A model generated the notes under the pieces. That model searched no databases. It saw only the letters and a program-made list of their open reading frames with translations, and was not told the DNA's origin. This document shows, one piece after another, positions 23,743-31,469 of a stretch of 64,000 bases of DNA (position 1 is the stretch's first letter; each line of letters begins with the position of its first letter). The DNA is from Micromonospora sp. NBRC 110009 (GTDB lineage: Bacteria; Actinomycetota; Actinomycetes; Mycobacteriales; Micromonosporaceae). The position numbers and the translations under genes are program-made. The DNA lies in assembly GCF_030518795.1 (NCBI RefSeq), contig NZ_CP130427.1:4898001-4962000 (forward strand), read 5' to 3'.

Positions 23743-24882
23743 TCACCGCGTCGGCAGGCCGAGCACCTCGTCCACCCGGCTCAGCACCGCCACGTCGTCC
23801 TTGCCGAGCCCGCGCACCAGGTCGATGGCGGTGGCCCGGATCTGGCCCACGATCATGACCACGGGCAGGGGCGGCTGGGCCCGGAGCAGCTCGGCCGCCA
23901 TCCGCACCGCGGTCAGCGCGGTGTCGTCGGCCCGCACCGCGTGGGCGTCCGCGTCCTCCCCGGTCAGATCGGTGGCCAGGGCCGCCCCGGCAGCGCGGAC
24001 CGCCTCGGCCAGGCACCGGATCGCCGCCCCCAGCTCGGGCGGGGTGGCGATAGGCAGCCGGGTCAGCGTGAGCCCGTTGCGGGCCAGCACCCGCACGTTG
24101 CGTACCGCGTCGTCGAGCTGCTGGGCGGTGGCGTCGACCTGGGCGAGCTGGCCGAGGCGCCGGCGGCGGCGGACCCGCAGCCGGAGCGTTTCGGCGGACG
24201 CGTGCAGGGCACCCCGCAGCCGTTCCATGCAGCCCTCCAGCTGCCGGGCCCGGACCAGCGCGGCCTGGGCGGCCTCCTCGTCGCGGCGCCGCAGCGCGTC
24301 GCCCACCCGGTCCAGCACGTCGGCCAGGTCGGTGTACGTCTGCCGGGCCTCCGCCACCAGCGGGGCGAGCGGGTTCCGGGCGACCATGAGCTGGCTCACG
24401 GCCAGGGCGACCGCGCCGCCGATCAGCGCGTCGACGAAGCGGAACGGGGTGAACTCGCCCTTCGGCACGGCGACCGCCACCAGGTAGAGGGCGGAGATCG
24501 TGGTCTGCACGATCAGGGTGCTGCTCGCCCCGGCCGCCACCGTGACGCCGAGGGTCACCAGCAGGACGAGGAGCATGGTGGCCGTACCCGGACCGAGGGC
24601 GTGGACCACCAGGTCGGCGATGAGCACCCCGGCGGCCACCCCGAGGATCAGCTCGATGCTCTGCCGCACCCGCTGCCCCCGGGACTCGCCGAGCACGATC
24701 AGCGCCGCGCTCGGGGCGAAGAACGGGTCCGGGTGGCCGATCAGCCGGGCGGCGATGAGCCAGGCCACGGTCGCCGCGAGCGCGGCCTCCACCACCGGCG
24801 CCCACGCGCCCCGCACCCGCCCCACGGCGGCCGTCCACCATCTGCCCACTGACGCCGGTCCTCCCCTGGCGGACCGGCGCAC
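23743..24882 (-). CDS. FUSC-family membrane protein
   Basis: 379 residues. Six hydrophobic segments lie in residues ~28-165, with PDPFFAPSAALIVLGESRGQRVRQSIELILGVAAGVLIADLV typical of the FUSC/aromatic-acid-exporter family (PF13515/PF06081). The C-terminal half is a long cytoplasmic helical region (coiled-coil-like LVRARQLEGCMERLRGALHASAETLRLRVRRRRRL). The substrate is unknown; family members export aromatic acids or related compounds. GTG 24882 has GGAGGG 7 bp upstream; a second GTG 11 codons later also has a good site. Convergent with the reductase gene (8-bp gap), so not part of that operon. Confidence 0.8.
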   Translation of the reverse strand: MRRSARGGPASVGRWWTAAVGRVRGAWAPVVEAALAATVAWLIAARLIGHPDPFFAPSAALIVLGESRGQRVRQSIELILGVAAGVLIADLVVHALGPGTATMLLVLLVTLGVTVAAGASSTLIVQTTISALYLVAVAVPKGEFTPFRFVDALIGGAVALAVSQLMVARNPLAPLVAEARQTYTDLADVLDRVGDALRRRDEEAAQAALVRARQLEGCMERLRGALHASAETLRLRVRRRRRLGQLAQVDATAQQLDDAVRNVRVLARNGLTLTRLPIATPPELGAAIRCLAEAVRAAGAALATDLTGEDADAHAVRADDTALTAVRMAAELLRAQPPLPVVMIVGQIRATAIDLVRGLGKDDVAVLSRVDEVLGLPTR

Positions 24883-25035
24883 CCACGGACCCTCCGTTCC
24901 GGCCGGATCTCCTCCTACCCGCGAAGTTGATCGTCTTAACCGGAGCGTTCGGAGCGGTGTGGATCTGGCTCCGGGACCGGACCACCCGGCACCGCTACCG
25001 GAGGACGGGGCGGCGGGGCCGGGCGGTCGCGGAGG

Positions 25036-25785
25036 TCAGAGCACCTGGGACAGGAAGCGCCGCAGCCGCGGGTGTTCCGGCGCCTCGAAGACGGCGGCCG
25101 GCTCGCCGGCCGCCAGCACGACACCCCGGTCCATGAAGGCCACCCTGTCGGCGACCTCGCGGGCGAAGCCCATCTCGTGGGTGACCACCACCATGGTCAT
25201 GCCGGCGGCGGAGAGGTCGGCCATCACCCCGAGCACGCCCTTGACCAGTTCCGGGTCGAGCGCCGAGGTGGCCTCGTCGAAGAGCATCACCTGGGGCCGC
25301 AGGGCCAGCGCCCGGGCGATCGCCACCCGCTGCTGCTGCCCGCCGGACAGGTGCGCGGGCCGGGCGTCGGCCTTGCCGGCCAGCCCGACCAGGTCCAGCT
25401 GGGCCCGGGCGATCTGCACCGCCTCGTCCTCGGGCAGCTTCTTGAGCTTGCGCAGCGCGAGGGTGAGGTTGCGCAGCACGGTCATGTGCGGGAAGAGGTT
25501 GAACTGCTGGAAGACCATGCCGATCCGCTGGCGCAGCGCGTCCGGGTCGTCGCGCAGCACGCTGCGGCCGTCCAGCAGCACGTCGCCCCGGTCCGGCTCG
25601 ATGAGCCGGTTGATGGTGCGCAGCAGGGTCGACTTGCCGGAGCCGGACGGCCCGATCACGCAGGCGGTGGCGCCGCGCGCGACCTCCAGGTCGGCGCCGC
25701 GCAGCACCTGGTGCGCGCCGAAGGCCAGGTGCACGTCGCGGACGGCGAGGCTGACCGAGGTGGCGGTGGCCGTGGCGGTGCTCAT
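25036..25785 (-). CDS. Polar amino-acid ABC transporter ATP-binding protein (GlnQ-like)
   Basis: 249 residues. Walker A GPSGSGKST, Q-loop VFQQFNLFPHMTVLRN, signature LSGGQQQRVAIARAL, Walker B VMLFDEATSALDPE and switch His VVTHEMGFAREVADRVAFMDRG are the GlnQ/HisP pattern of the polar amino-acid uptake (PAAT) family. It is the third gene of an SBP-permease-ATPase operon that starts behind a SAM-IV riboswitch, so the transported substrate is probably sulfur-containing (cystine, methionine or a related compound). Its ATG overlaps the permease stop by 4 bp. Confidence 0.92.
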   Translation of the reverse strand: MSTATATATSVSLAVRDVHLAFGAHQVLRGADLEVARGATACVIGPSGSGKSTLLRTINRLIEPDRGDVLLDGRSVLRDDPDALRQRIGMVFQQFNLFPHMTVLRNLTLALRKLKKLPEDEAVQIARAQLDLVGLAGKADARPAHLSGGQQQRVAIARALALRPQVMLFDEATSALDPELVKGVLGVMADLSAAGMTMVVVTHEMGFAREVADRVAFMDRGVVLAAGEPAAVFEAPEHPRLRRFLSQVL

Positions 25786-26579
25786 CGCGGGTCCTTCCGT
25801 CCGGTGCTGGGCAGGGCGGTCTCGCCGGCCAGGGCCAGGCCGGCGTCGTCGGCGTCGTCGGGTGCCACGGCGACCGTGCGGCCCTGGCGCAGCCGCCGGT
25901 CGATCCAGTTGACCGCGTGCGTCAGCGGCACGGTCAGCACCAGGTAGAAGAGGCCGGCCAGCAGCAGCGCGGACTCGTTGCCGGTGGTGGCCGCGTAGTC
26001 CTGGCCGATCCGGAACAGCTCCCGCTGGCTGGCCACCAGGCCGAGGAAGTAGACCAGGCTGGAGTCCTTGATCAGGGCGATGAGCTGGTTCACCCAGGCG
26101 GGCAGCACCCGGCGTACGCCCTGCGGGACGATGACCAGGCGCATCGCCTCACCCCAGGAGAAGCCGAGCGCCCGGGCCCCCTCCAGCTGGGCGGCCTCCA
26201 CGCTCTGGATGCCGGAGCGGAAGATCTCCCCGATGTAGGCGGCGGCGATCAGCGACAGCGCCAGGACGCCCAGCGGGTACGGGTTCGGGCCCCACACCTG
26301 CATGCCCAGCGGTGCCAGTCCGACGCCGATGAGCAGGATCGTCGCCGCCGCCGGCAGGCCGCGGAACACATCGGTGTAGACCCGGGCCGGCCACCGCAAC
26401 CAGCGGGTACGTGAGATGCCGGCGACGGCCAGCAGCATGCCCAGCACCGAGCCGAGCAGGGCGGCGGAGACCGCCAGGATCAGCGTGTTCGGCAGCCCGA
26501 CGGTCAGCATGTCGGGCAGCGCCTCGCGCATGGAGTCCCAGTCGAAGAAGGTCTCCCAGAGGGTGCTCAGTGGATCCAT
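25782..26579 (-). CDS. Polar amino-acid ABC transporter permease
   Basis: 265 residues with five membrane helices and the PAAT EAA loop EGARALGFSWGEAMRLVIVPQGVRRVLP. LPNTLILAVSAALLGSVLGMLLAVA is the usual first core helix and ALIKDSSLVYFLGL the last-loop pattern. A single permease gene implies a homodimeric channel. It starts with ATG 35 bp after the binding-protein gene and overlaps the ATPase gene. The C-terminal ~40 residues form an acidic polar tail. Confidence 0.92.
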   Translation of the reverse strand: MDPLSTLWETFFDWDSMREALPDMLTVGLPNTLILAVSAALLGSVLGMLLAVAGISRTRWLRWPARVYTDVFRGLPAAATILLIGVGLAPLGMQVWGPNPYPLGVLALSLIAAAYIGEIFRSGIQSVEAAQLEGARALGFSWGEAMRLVIVPQGVRRVLPAWVNQLIALIKDSSLVYFLGLVASQRELFRIGQDYAATTGNESALLLAGLFYLVLTVPLTHAVNWIDRRLRQGRTVAVAPDDADDAGLALAGETALPSTGRKDPR

Positions 26580-26614
26580 CTCTCCGTCCGCCCTGCTCGT
26601 TCTCGTCGCTCCGG

Positions 26615-27472
26615 TCAGGAGGCCGCCGACGGCGACGGCACGGCGACCGTGCCGCTGCCCGGCTTGAAGTCGGCCGGGATGGGCCGGCCGGGGTAGTACT
26701 GCGCCTGGAGCTTGCTCCAGGTGCCGTCGGCGATCACCTCGTCGAGGCCCTTGTTCAGCGCCTCCCGCAGCTTGTCGTTGCCCTTGCCCACGGCGTACGC
26801 GGTCGGGGCGGGGCTGAGCTGCTTGGCGGCCACCTTGATCTTGCCGTTGCTGTCGGCGGCCGACGTGTCGCCGATCTCGGCCGGGGCGATCCAGGCGTCG
26901 GCGGTCCCGGCCTTGAGCTGGTTGACCGCACCGTTGTAGTCGGGCACCCGCACCGGGTTCAGGTTCTGCTTGGTGGCGTAGTCGTCCTGCACGGTGCCCT
27001 GCACGACCACCACCCGCTTGCCGGCGAGCTGGTCGAAGCCGGTGATCGACGAGCCGGCCGGCACGTCGAGTCCGAAGTAGCCGAAGTCGTAGCCGTTGCC
27101 GAAGTCGACGGTCTTCTTCCGCGCCTCGGTGATCGTGATGGAGGAGCTGCCGACGTCGAACTTGTGGTTGTTGACCTGCGCCAGCAGGGCCGAGAAGTCG
27201 GTGCCCACGAACTCGACCTTCAGGCCCACCTTGGCGGCGACCGCGGTCAGCAGGTCGTTGTCGAAGCCGGTGAACTTGCCGTCCTTCAGGTACACGTTCG
27301 GCGGGGCGTCGGTGAGCGTGCCGGTCCGCAGCACGCCGGCCTGGAGCAGGCCGTACGGGTTGGCGGCTTCGCTGGTGGAGCCGTCGTCGCCGCAGGCGGT
27401 GAGGGCGGTCGCGGCGAGCACGGCGGCGGCGCCGAGCGCGGCGACGCGGGTCAGGGTGGATCGGATGCGCAC
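26615..27472 (-). CDS. Amino-acid ABC transporter substrate-binding lipoprotein
   Basis: 285 residues from GTG 27472, chosen because GGAG lies 6 bp upstream; an in-frame GTG seven codons earlier lacks one. The signal peptide ends in the lipobox LTAC (Cys ~27). The SBP family 3 fold is clear: LKDGKFTGFDNDLLTAVAAKVGLKVEFVGTDFSALLAQV, FDVGSSSITITEARKKTVDFGNGYDFGYFGL and AVGKGNDKLREALNKGLDEVIADGTWSKLQAQYY. It is the first structural gene behind the SAM-IV riboswitch and Cys leader peptide, so it is expected to be made when SAM/sulfur amino acids are scarce. Confidence 0.92.
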   Translation of the reverse strand: MRIRSTLTRVAALGAAAVLAATALTACGDDGSTSEAANPYGLLQAGVLRTGTLTDAPPNVYLKDGKFTGFDNDLLTAVAAKVGLKVEFVGTDFSALLAQVNNHKFDVGSSSITITEARKKTVDFGNGYDFGYFGLDVPAGSSITGFDQLAGKRVVVVQGTVQDDYATKQNLNPVRVPDYNGAVNQLKAGTADAWIAPAEIGDTSAADSNGKIKVAAKQLSPAPTAYAVGKGNDKLREALNKGLDEVIADGTWSKLQAQYYPGRPIPADFKPGSGTVAVPSPSAAS

Positions 27473-27575
27473 GTTGTTCTCCAGAGGTGACACCGTTGGC
27501 GCGGACGCGCGCCGACGACGGCTGCGCCGGGCAGCGGCGAGCCGTAAAGGTGGATCTAGGGAAGGGTGGTGGCGC

Positions 27576-27707
27576 TCAGCGCGCGCCGGCGCGGCGACAG
27601 GCGTCGCTGCACACCCGCATCAGGTCGACGTGCCGCCGCTTGACCAGCGCGAAGCGGGCCGGGTAGGCGACGCCGTCGGCGAGCGGGGTGCGGAGCTGTG
27701 CAGACAT
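27576..27707 (-). CDS. Cys-containing leader peptide (RRHVDL family)
   Basis: A 43-residue peptide with AGGGAG before its ATG: ...LVKRRHVDLMRVCSDACRRAGAR. The RRHVDL-x-R-(V)-C/S-x-x-C pattern is that of the short actinobacterial putative leader peptides found ahead of sulfur-assimilation and uptake genes. It sits between the SAM-IV riboswitch and the binding-protein gene. Ribosome speed over the two Cys codons (VCSDAC) near its end could set expression of the transporter by attenuation. The 103 bases between leader and gene contain GC-rich self-complementary stretches that could form alternative stems. Confidence 0.8.
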   Translation of the reverse strand: MSAQLRTPLADGVAYPARFALVKRRHVDLMRVCSDACRRAGAR

Positions 27708-27737
27708 GGTTCTCCCTGGTCGGTGATGACCTGGGTA

Positions 27738-27852
27738 CCAGGCCACGCTTGCACCGGTGGCTGCCGGTGCCTGGTCCTCACCCGGGGCACCCCACCGCGG
27801 AGGAGGGTTGCCGGCCAGCGAGCCGGGGCTTGGCGCTGGCGCTCATGACCTG
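27738..27852 (-). ncRNA. SAM-IV riboswitch
   Basis: Read on the minus strand, the RNA starts GGUCAUGAGCGCCAGC, continues AAGCCCCGGCUCGCUGGCCGGCAACC, then GGUGGGGUGCCCCGGGUGAGGACC, closing the GGUC/GACC stem, with a CACCGG/CCGGUG hairpin after it. This is the conserved core of the SAM-IV class (S-adenosylmethionine binding, actinobacteria). Edges are approximate. It lies ahead of the leader peptide and the amino-acid ABC operon, so SAM binding should lower transporter expression. Confidence 0.88.
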
Positions 27853-27918
27853 CCGAGAAGGCTAGCAGCAGCCCCGCCCGGCCCGTCCAGCCGTTATGAC
27901 CACCCTCACGTGCGTGCC

Positions 27919-29394
27919 TCACCGCCGGGCGGGCATGACCGGCGCGTCCCGGCCGGTGCCGTGCCGCGACGGGCTGCGCTGCTCGTGGTAGTCCTGCTCG
28001 ACGTTGACCGTCCAGACGTCGTGGCCGGCGTCGTGGGCGATGTTCTCGGCGGCGAGCATCGCGGTGAGCATCGAGTGGTCCGCGTTGTTGTAGCGGTGCA
28101 TGCCGTTGCGCCCGACCGGGTGCACGTTCGGCACCTCGCGGGCCAGCCAGTCCCGGATCACGTCGACGTTGTGCTGGTAGCGCTCGTCGTAGACCGGGTA
28201 CGCCTTCGGCATGCGCACCACGTAGCCGGCCTCGACGCAGCCGCGGCGGACCAGGCCGAGCCGCTCCAGCTCGGCGGTGGCGAAGGTGACCAGCTCGGCG
28301 TCCGGGGTCCGCCACATCTCGTCGTCCTCGAAGACGAAGTACTCCAGCCCCAGGCAGGTCCGCCCGTTCTTGACCAGGTACGGCGACCAGGAGCCGAAGT
28401 TCTGGATCCGGCCCACCTTCGCGGCCGGATCGTGCACGTAGATCCAGTTGTCCGGGAAGGAGAACTCCTCCGGCACCACCAGCGCCACGGTCAGGAAGTC
28501 CCGGTAGCGCAGGTCGTCGGCGGCGGCCCGGACCTCCGGCGGCGCCTGCGGGCGCATGGCGTGCACCAGCGCGGAGATCGGCATCGAGGAGACCACGTGG
28601 TCCGCGGGCTCGGTCCGCTCCCCGTCCCCGTCGGCCACGGTCACCCCGGTGGCCCGCCGGTCCGCCGGGTCCCGGTGCACCACGGTCACCCGGGTGCCGG
28701 TGCGCACCGTGCCGCCCTGCTTCTCCACCTCCTCGGTGCAGCGTTCCCACATCATCCCGGGGCCGTGCTTCGGGTACTGGAACTCCTCGATCAGGCTGGT
28801 GACGTCCTTGCGGTTGCGCCGGGGCAGCAGGGCGTTGAGCACCGCCGTGGAGAGCGACAGGTTCTTGATCCGCTGGGCCGCCCAGTCCGCCTGCAACTGG
28901 TCGGCCGGCATGCCCCAGACCTTCTCCGTGTAGGTCTTGAAGAAGATCGAGTAGAGCCGCCAGCCGAACCGGGCGGAGACCCACCCCTCGAAGTGCGACT
29001 GGTCCTTCGGCGGGCGCAGCCGGGCCCGCCCGTACGAGCCGACGCAGCGCAGCGCCTCCAGCAGGCCGAGGTTGCGCAGCGCGTTGCCGGCGTTGAGCGG
29101 GTAGTCGTAGAGCGCGCCGCGGTAGTAGATCCGGCTCATCCGCGGCCGGAGCAGGAAGTCCTCGTCCGGCAGGATCTCGTGCCAGAAGTCCTCCACCCGG
29201 GAGACCTTGGTGAAGAACCGGTGCCCGCCGATGTCGAAGCGCCAGCCGTCCCGCTCCACCGTGCGGCTGATCCCCCCGACGACGTCGTCCCCCTCGTAGA
29301 CGCGGACCGCCTCCCCGTGCCGCAGCAGCTCGTACGCGGCGGTCAGCCCCGCCGGTCCCGCCCCGATGACCACGGTCCCGTTGCCGTAATCCAT
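27919..29394 (-). CDS. FAD-dependent oxidoreductase, UDP-galactopyranose-mutase/PPOX-like
   Basis: 491 residues. VVIGAGPAGLTAAYELLRHGEAVRVYEGDDVVGGISRTVERDGWRFDIGGHRFF is the Rossmann dinucleotide site plus the GG doublet and D-x-GGH motif of the GR2 flavin amine-oxidase group. Actinobacterial members with RPPKDQSHFEGWVSARFGWRLYSIFFKTYTEKVWG are usually annotated only as FAD-dependent oxidoreductases, often near cell-wall glycan genes. Divergent from a PIG-V-like mannosyltransferase gene, which supports an envelope-sugar role. It may act on a nucleotide sugar or polyprenyl-linked sugar; the reaction is not known. Confidence 0.82.
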   Translation of the reverse strand: MDYGNGTVVIGAGPAGLTAAYELLRHGEAVRVYEGDDVVGGISRTVERDGWRFDIGGHRFFTKVSRVEDFWHEILPDEDFLLRPRMSRIYYRGALYDYPLNAGNALRNLGLLEALRCVGSYGRARLRPPKDQSHFEGWVSARFGWRLYSIFFKTYTEKVWGMPADQLQADWAAQRIKNLSLSTAVLNALLPRRNRKDVTSLIEEFQYPKHGPGMMWERCTEEVEKQGGTVRTGTRVTVVHRDPADRRATGVTVADGDGERTEPADHVVSSMPISALVHAMRPQAPPEVRAAADDLRYRDFLTVALVVPEEFSFPDNWIYVHDPAAKVGRIQNFGSWSPYLVKNGRTCLGLEYFVFEDDEMWRTPDAELVTFATAELERLGLVRRGCVEAGYVVRMPKAYPVYDERYQHNVDVIRDWLAREVPNVHPVGRNGMHRYNNADHSMLTAMLAAENIAHDAGHDVWTVNVEQDYHEQRSPSRHGTGRDAPVMPARR

Positions 29395-29591
29395 GCCGTC
29401 CGCGCCCCCCGCCAGCGTGCCGATGCGGCACCGCCCTTACCCGTCCTGACCGCCGTCTCACCTGCGTCCGGCGAGGCCACCGCGGCCCGGTCACCCGTTC
29501 GGGTCGGGCGGGTGTGAACCGGGACGGAACGGGGATGCGGGTCGGGTTTCCCGGTCCGGGGGTCGGTCGCGGGGCGACCGGTGGGAGCGGG

Positions 29592-30851
29592 ATGGCGGAC
29601 GAGCGGCGGGCCGGGACGGCCGGCGCACCCGCCCCGGCGCGACGGCCGGGCGCACCCGCCCGACTGGTGTCGGCGGCCGGGCGGGTGCCCGCGCCCTGGG
29701 GTTTCGTGCTCGCCGTCTTCGCCGGCTCGAAGCTCGTGCTCAGCCTGGTCGGCGTGCTGGTGCTGACCGCCTGGGACGGGGTGCCCGGCGCGCCGCCCGC
29801 CGACGAGACGATGATGCGGGCCCAGCAGGACGCCGTCTCGCCGCACCGCTGGTTCTCGCTCTGGTTCGCCTGGGACTCGTTCCTCTACGACCACCTGGCC
29901 CGGATGCCGCTGGACCGGCCGTGGACCGAGTTCGGCTTCCCGCTGCTCTACCCGTTCCTGGCCCGGCCGGTCGCGCCGCTGCTCGGCGGGCACCCCGACT
30001 GGGCGCTGCTGCTGGTGAGCAACGTGGCGCTGCTGTTCGAGCTCTACTACGCGTACCGGCTGGGGGTCCGGCTGCTCGGCGGCGACGACCCGGACGGGTC
30101 CGGCGCGGACGGCCGGCGGGTCGTGCGGTACCTGCTGCTCCTGCCGGCCGCGTTCCTGTTCCAGGCGGCGCTGACCGAGTCGCTCTTCGTCTGCCTGGCC
30201 CTGGCCGCGTTCTGGTACGCCGAGCAGCGGCGCTGGCTGGTGGTCGGGATCGTCGGCTACTTCCTGGCCCTGAGCCGGTCGATCGGCTTCGTGGTGGTGA
30301 TCCCGCTGGCCCTGGTGCTGCTGCGGCAGCACGGCTGGCGCCTCGATCCCCGTACCCTGCTGCGCTACCTGCGGGAGGGCTGGGCGCTGCTGCTGGTCCC
30401 GGCCGGCTGGCTGAGCTTCATGGCGTTCTGCCGCTGGCAGGGCGGCGACTGGTTCGCCTACCAGCACGCCCAGGAGAAGGGCTGGGGGATCCGGCTGCAG
30501 AACCCGCTCTGGGTGGCCTGGCACGCGCTGACCGACGGCAACTCGGCCGACGCGCTGCGGGTCTGGATCGCGGTGGCGATGCTGCTCGTGGCGATTGTCG
30601 GGCTGCGCCGGCGGGCCGAGTGGCCGTATCTGGTCTACACGGTGATCGTGGTGCTGGTGCCGCTGTCGATGGGCCCGTCGGTGTACAAGAGCCTGCTGCG
30701 CTACCTGCTCGCCGCGTTCCCGGTGGCGCTGGTGCTGGCCCGCTGGGCCCGCCGGCCCGGCCTCGATCCCTGGCTGACCGCCGGCCTGGCGCTGCTCCAG
30801 GGCGCGCTGTTCGCGGTCTGGCTCGCCTACTGGACCCACCTCATCATCTGA
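29592..30851 (+). CDS. PIG-V-like GT-C mannosyltransferase
   Basis: 419 residues with about nine membrane helices. FAWDSFLYDHLARMPLDRPWTEFGFPLLYPFLARPV has the acidic first-loop residue and the F-P-L-Y-P pattern of PIG-V and other GT-C dolichyl/polyprenyl-phosphate-mannose transferases. The large middle helices (LLLLPAAFLFQAALTESLFVCLALAAFWYAE) also fit PIG-V. ATG 29592 (MADERRAG) is preferred, with GGGAG just upstream, over GTG 29514. It would mannosylate a lipid or protein on the outer membrane face. A divergent FAD oxidoreductase gene is its only plausible partner here. Confidence 0.82.
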   Translation: MADERRAGTAGAPAPARRPGAPARLVSAAGRVPAPWGFVLAVFAGSKLVLSLVGVLVLTAWDGVPGAPPADETMMRAQQDAVSPHRWFSLWFAWDSFLYDHLARMPLDRPWTEFGFPLLYPFLARPVAPLLGGHPDWALLLVSNVALLFELYYAYRLGVRLLGGDDPDGSGADGRRVVRYLLLLPAAFLFQAALTESLFVCLALAAFWYAEQRRWLVVGIVGYFLALSRSIGFVVVIPLALVLLRQHGWRLDPRTLLRYLREGWALLLVPAGWLSFMAFCRWQGGDWFAYQHAQEKGWGIRLQNPLWVAWHALTDGNSADALRVWIAVAMLLVAIVGLRRRAEWPYLVYTVIVVLVPLSMGPSVYKSLLRYLLAAFPVALVLARWARRPGLDPWLTAGLALLQGALFAVWLAYWTHLII

Positions 30852-30857
30852 CCGCCC

Positions 30858-30886
30858 TTGCTATGCAACTCGTTGCATAGCAAGAT
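30858..30886 (+). promoter_or_regulatory. Promoter with embedded palindromic PadR-type operator
   Basis: TTGCTA (30858-30863) and CAAGAT (30881-30886) are separated by exactly 17 bp. Between them sits CTATGCAACTCGTTGCATAG (30861-30880), two perfect 9-bp arms around TC. The predicted transcript start (~30893) coincides with the ATG of the padR gene, so its mRNA is probably leaderless. A repressor bound here would block RNA polymerase directly. Confidence 0.65.
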
Positions 30887-30893
30887 GGGCGGC

Positions 30894-31469
30894 ATGTCGC
30901 TGGAGCACGCCATCCTGGTCTCGCTGCTCGAGCAGCCCGCCTCCGGCTACGAGCTGGCCCGGCGCTTCGACCGGTCCATCGGCCGCTTCTGGACCGCCAC
31001 CCACCAGCAGATCTACCGGGTGCTCAAGCGGATGGAGGGCGACCGGTGGATCACCGGGGAAGAGGTCGGCCAGGAGGGCCTGCCCGACAAGAAGATCTGG
31101 TCGGTCACCCCCGACGGGCGGTCCGCGCTGGTCGCCTGGCTGCGCGCCCCGGTGCAGCCGGAGGCGGTCCGGCACGAACTGGCCGTCAAGATCCGCGGCG
31201 CCGCGTTCGACGATCCGGCGGGCCGCACCGCGCTGGTCGCCGAGGTCGAGCACTACCGCGCCGACCACGAAGCCACCCTCGCCGGCTACCTGGCCGGCGA
31301 GCGCCGCGACTTCCCCGACCCCGCCGCGCTGGACGCCCGCGGATCGCTCCAGCACGTCGTGCTGCGCGGCGGCATCGCGTACGAGCGGATGGTGCTGGCC
31401 TGGCTCGACGACGTCCTCGCCACCCTCCGCGACCTCGCCCCCGACCCCCTCAGGAAGGCCGACTCGTGA
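30894..31469 (+). CDS. PadR-family transcriptional repressor
   Basis: 191 residues. The N-terminal winged helix MSLEHAILVSLLEQPASGYELARRFDRSIGRFWTATHQQIYRVLKRMEGDRWI is the PadR signature, followed by the wing KKIWSVTPDGRSAL and a C-terminal helical dimerisation/ligand domain (Vir_act_alpha_C type). It probably binds the palindrome in its own promoter and so controls itself and the acyl-CoA dehydrogenase gene that overlaps it by 4 bp. The likely inducer is an acyl or phenolic compound handled by that enzyme, which is inference. Confidence 0.9.
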   Translation: MSLEHAILVSLLEQPASGYELARRFDRSIGRFWTATHQQIYRVLKRMEGDRWITGEEVGQEGLPDKKIWSVTPDGRSALVAWLRAPVQPEAVRHELAVKIRGAAFDDPAGRTALVAEVEHYRADHEATLAGYLAGERRDFPDPAALDARGSLQHVVLRGGIAYERMVLAWLDDVLATLRDLAPDPLRKADS

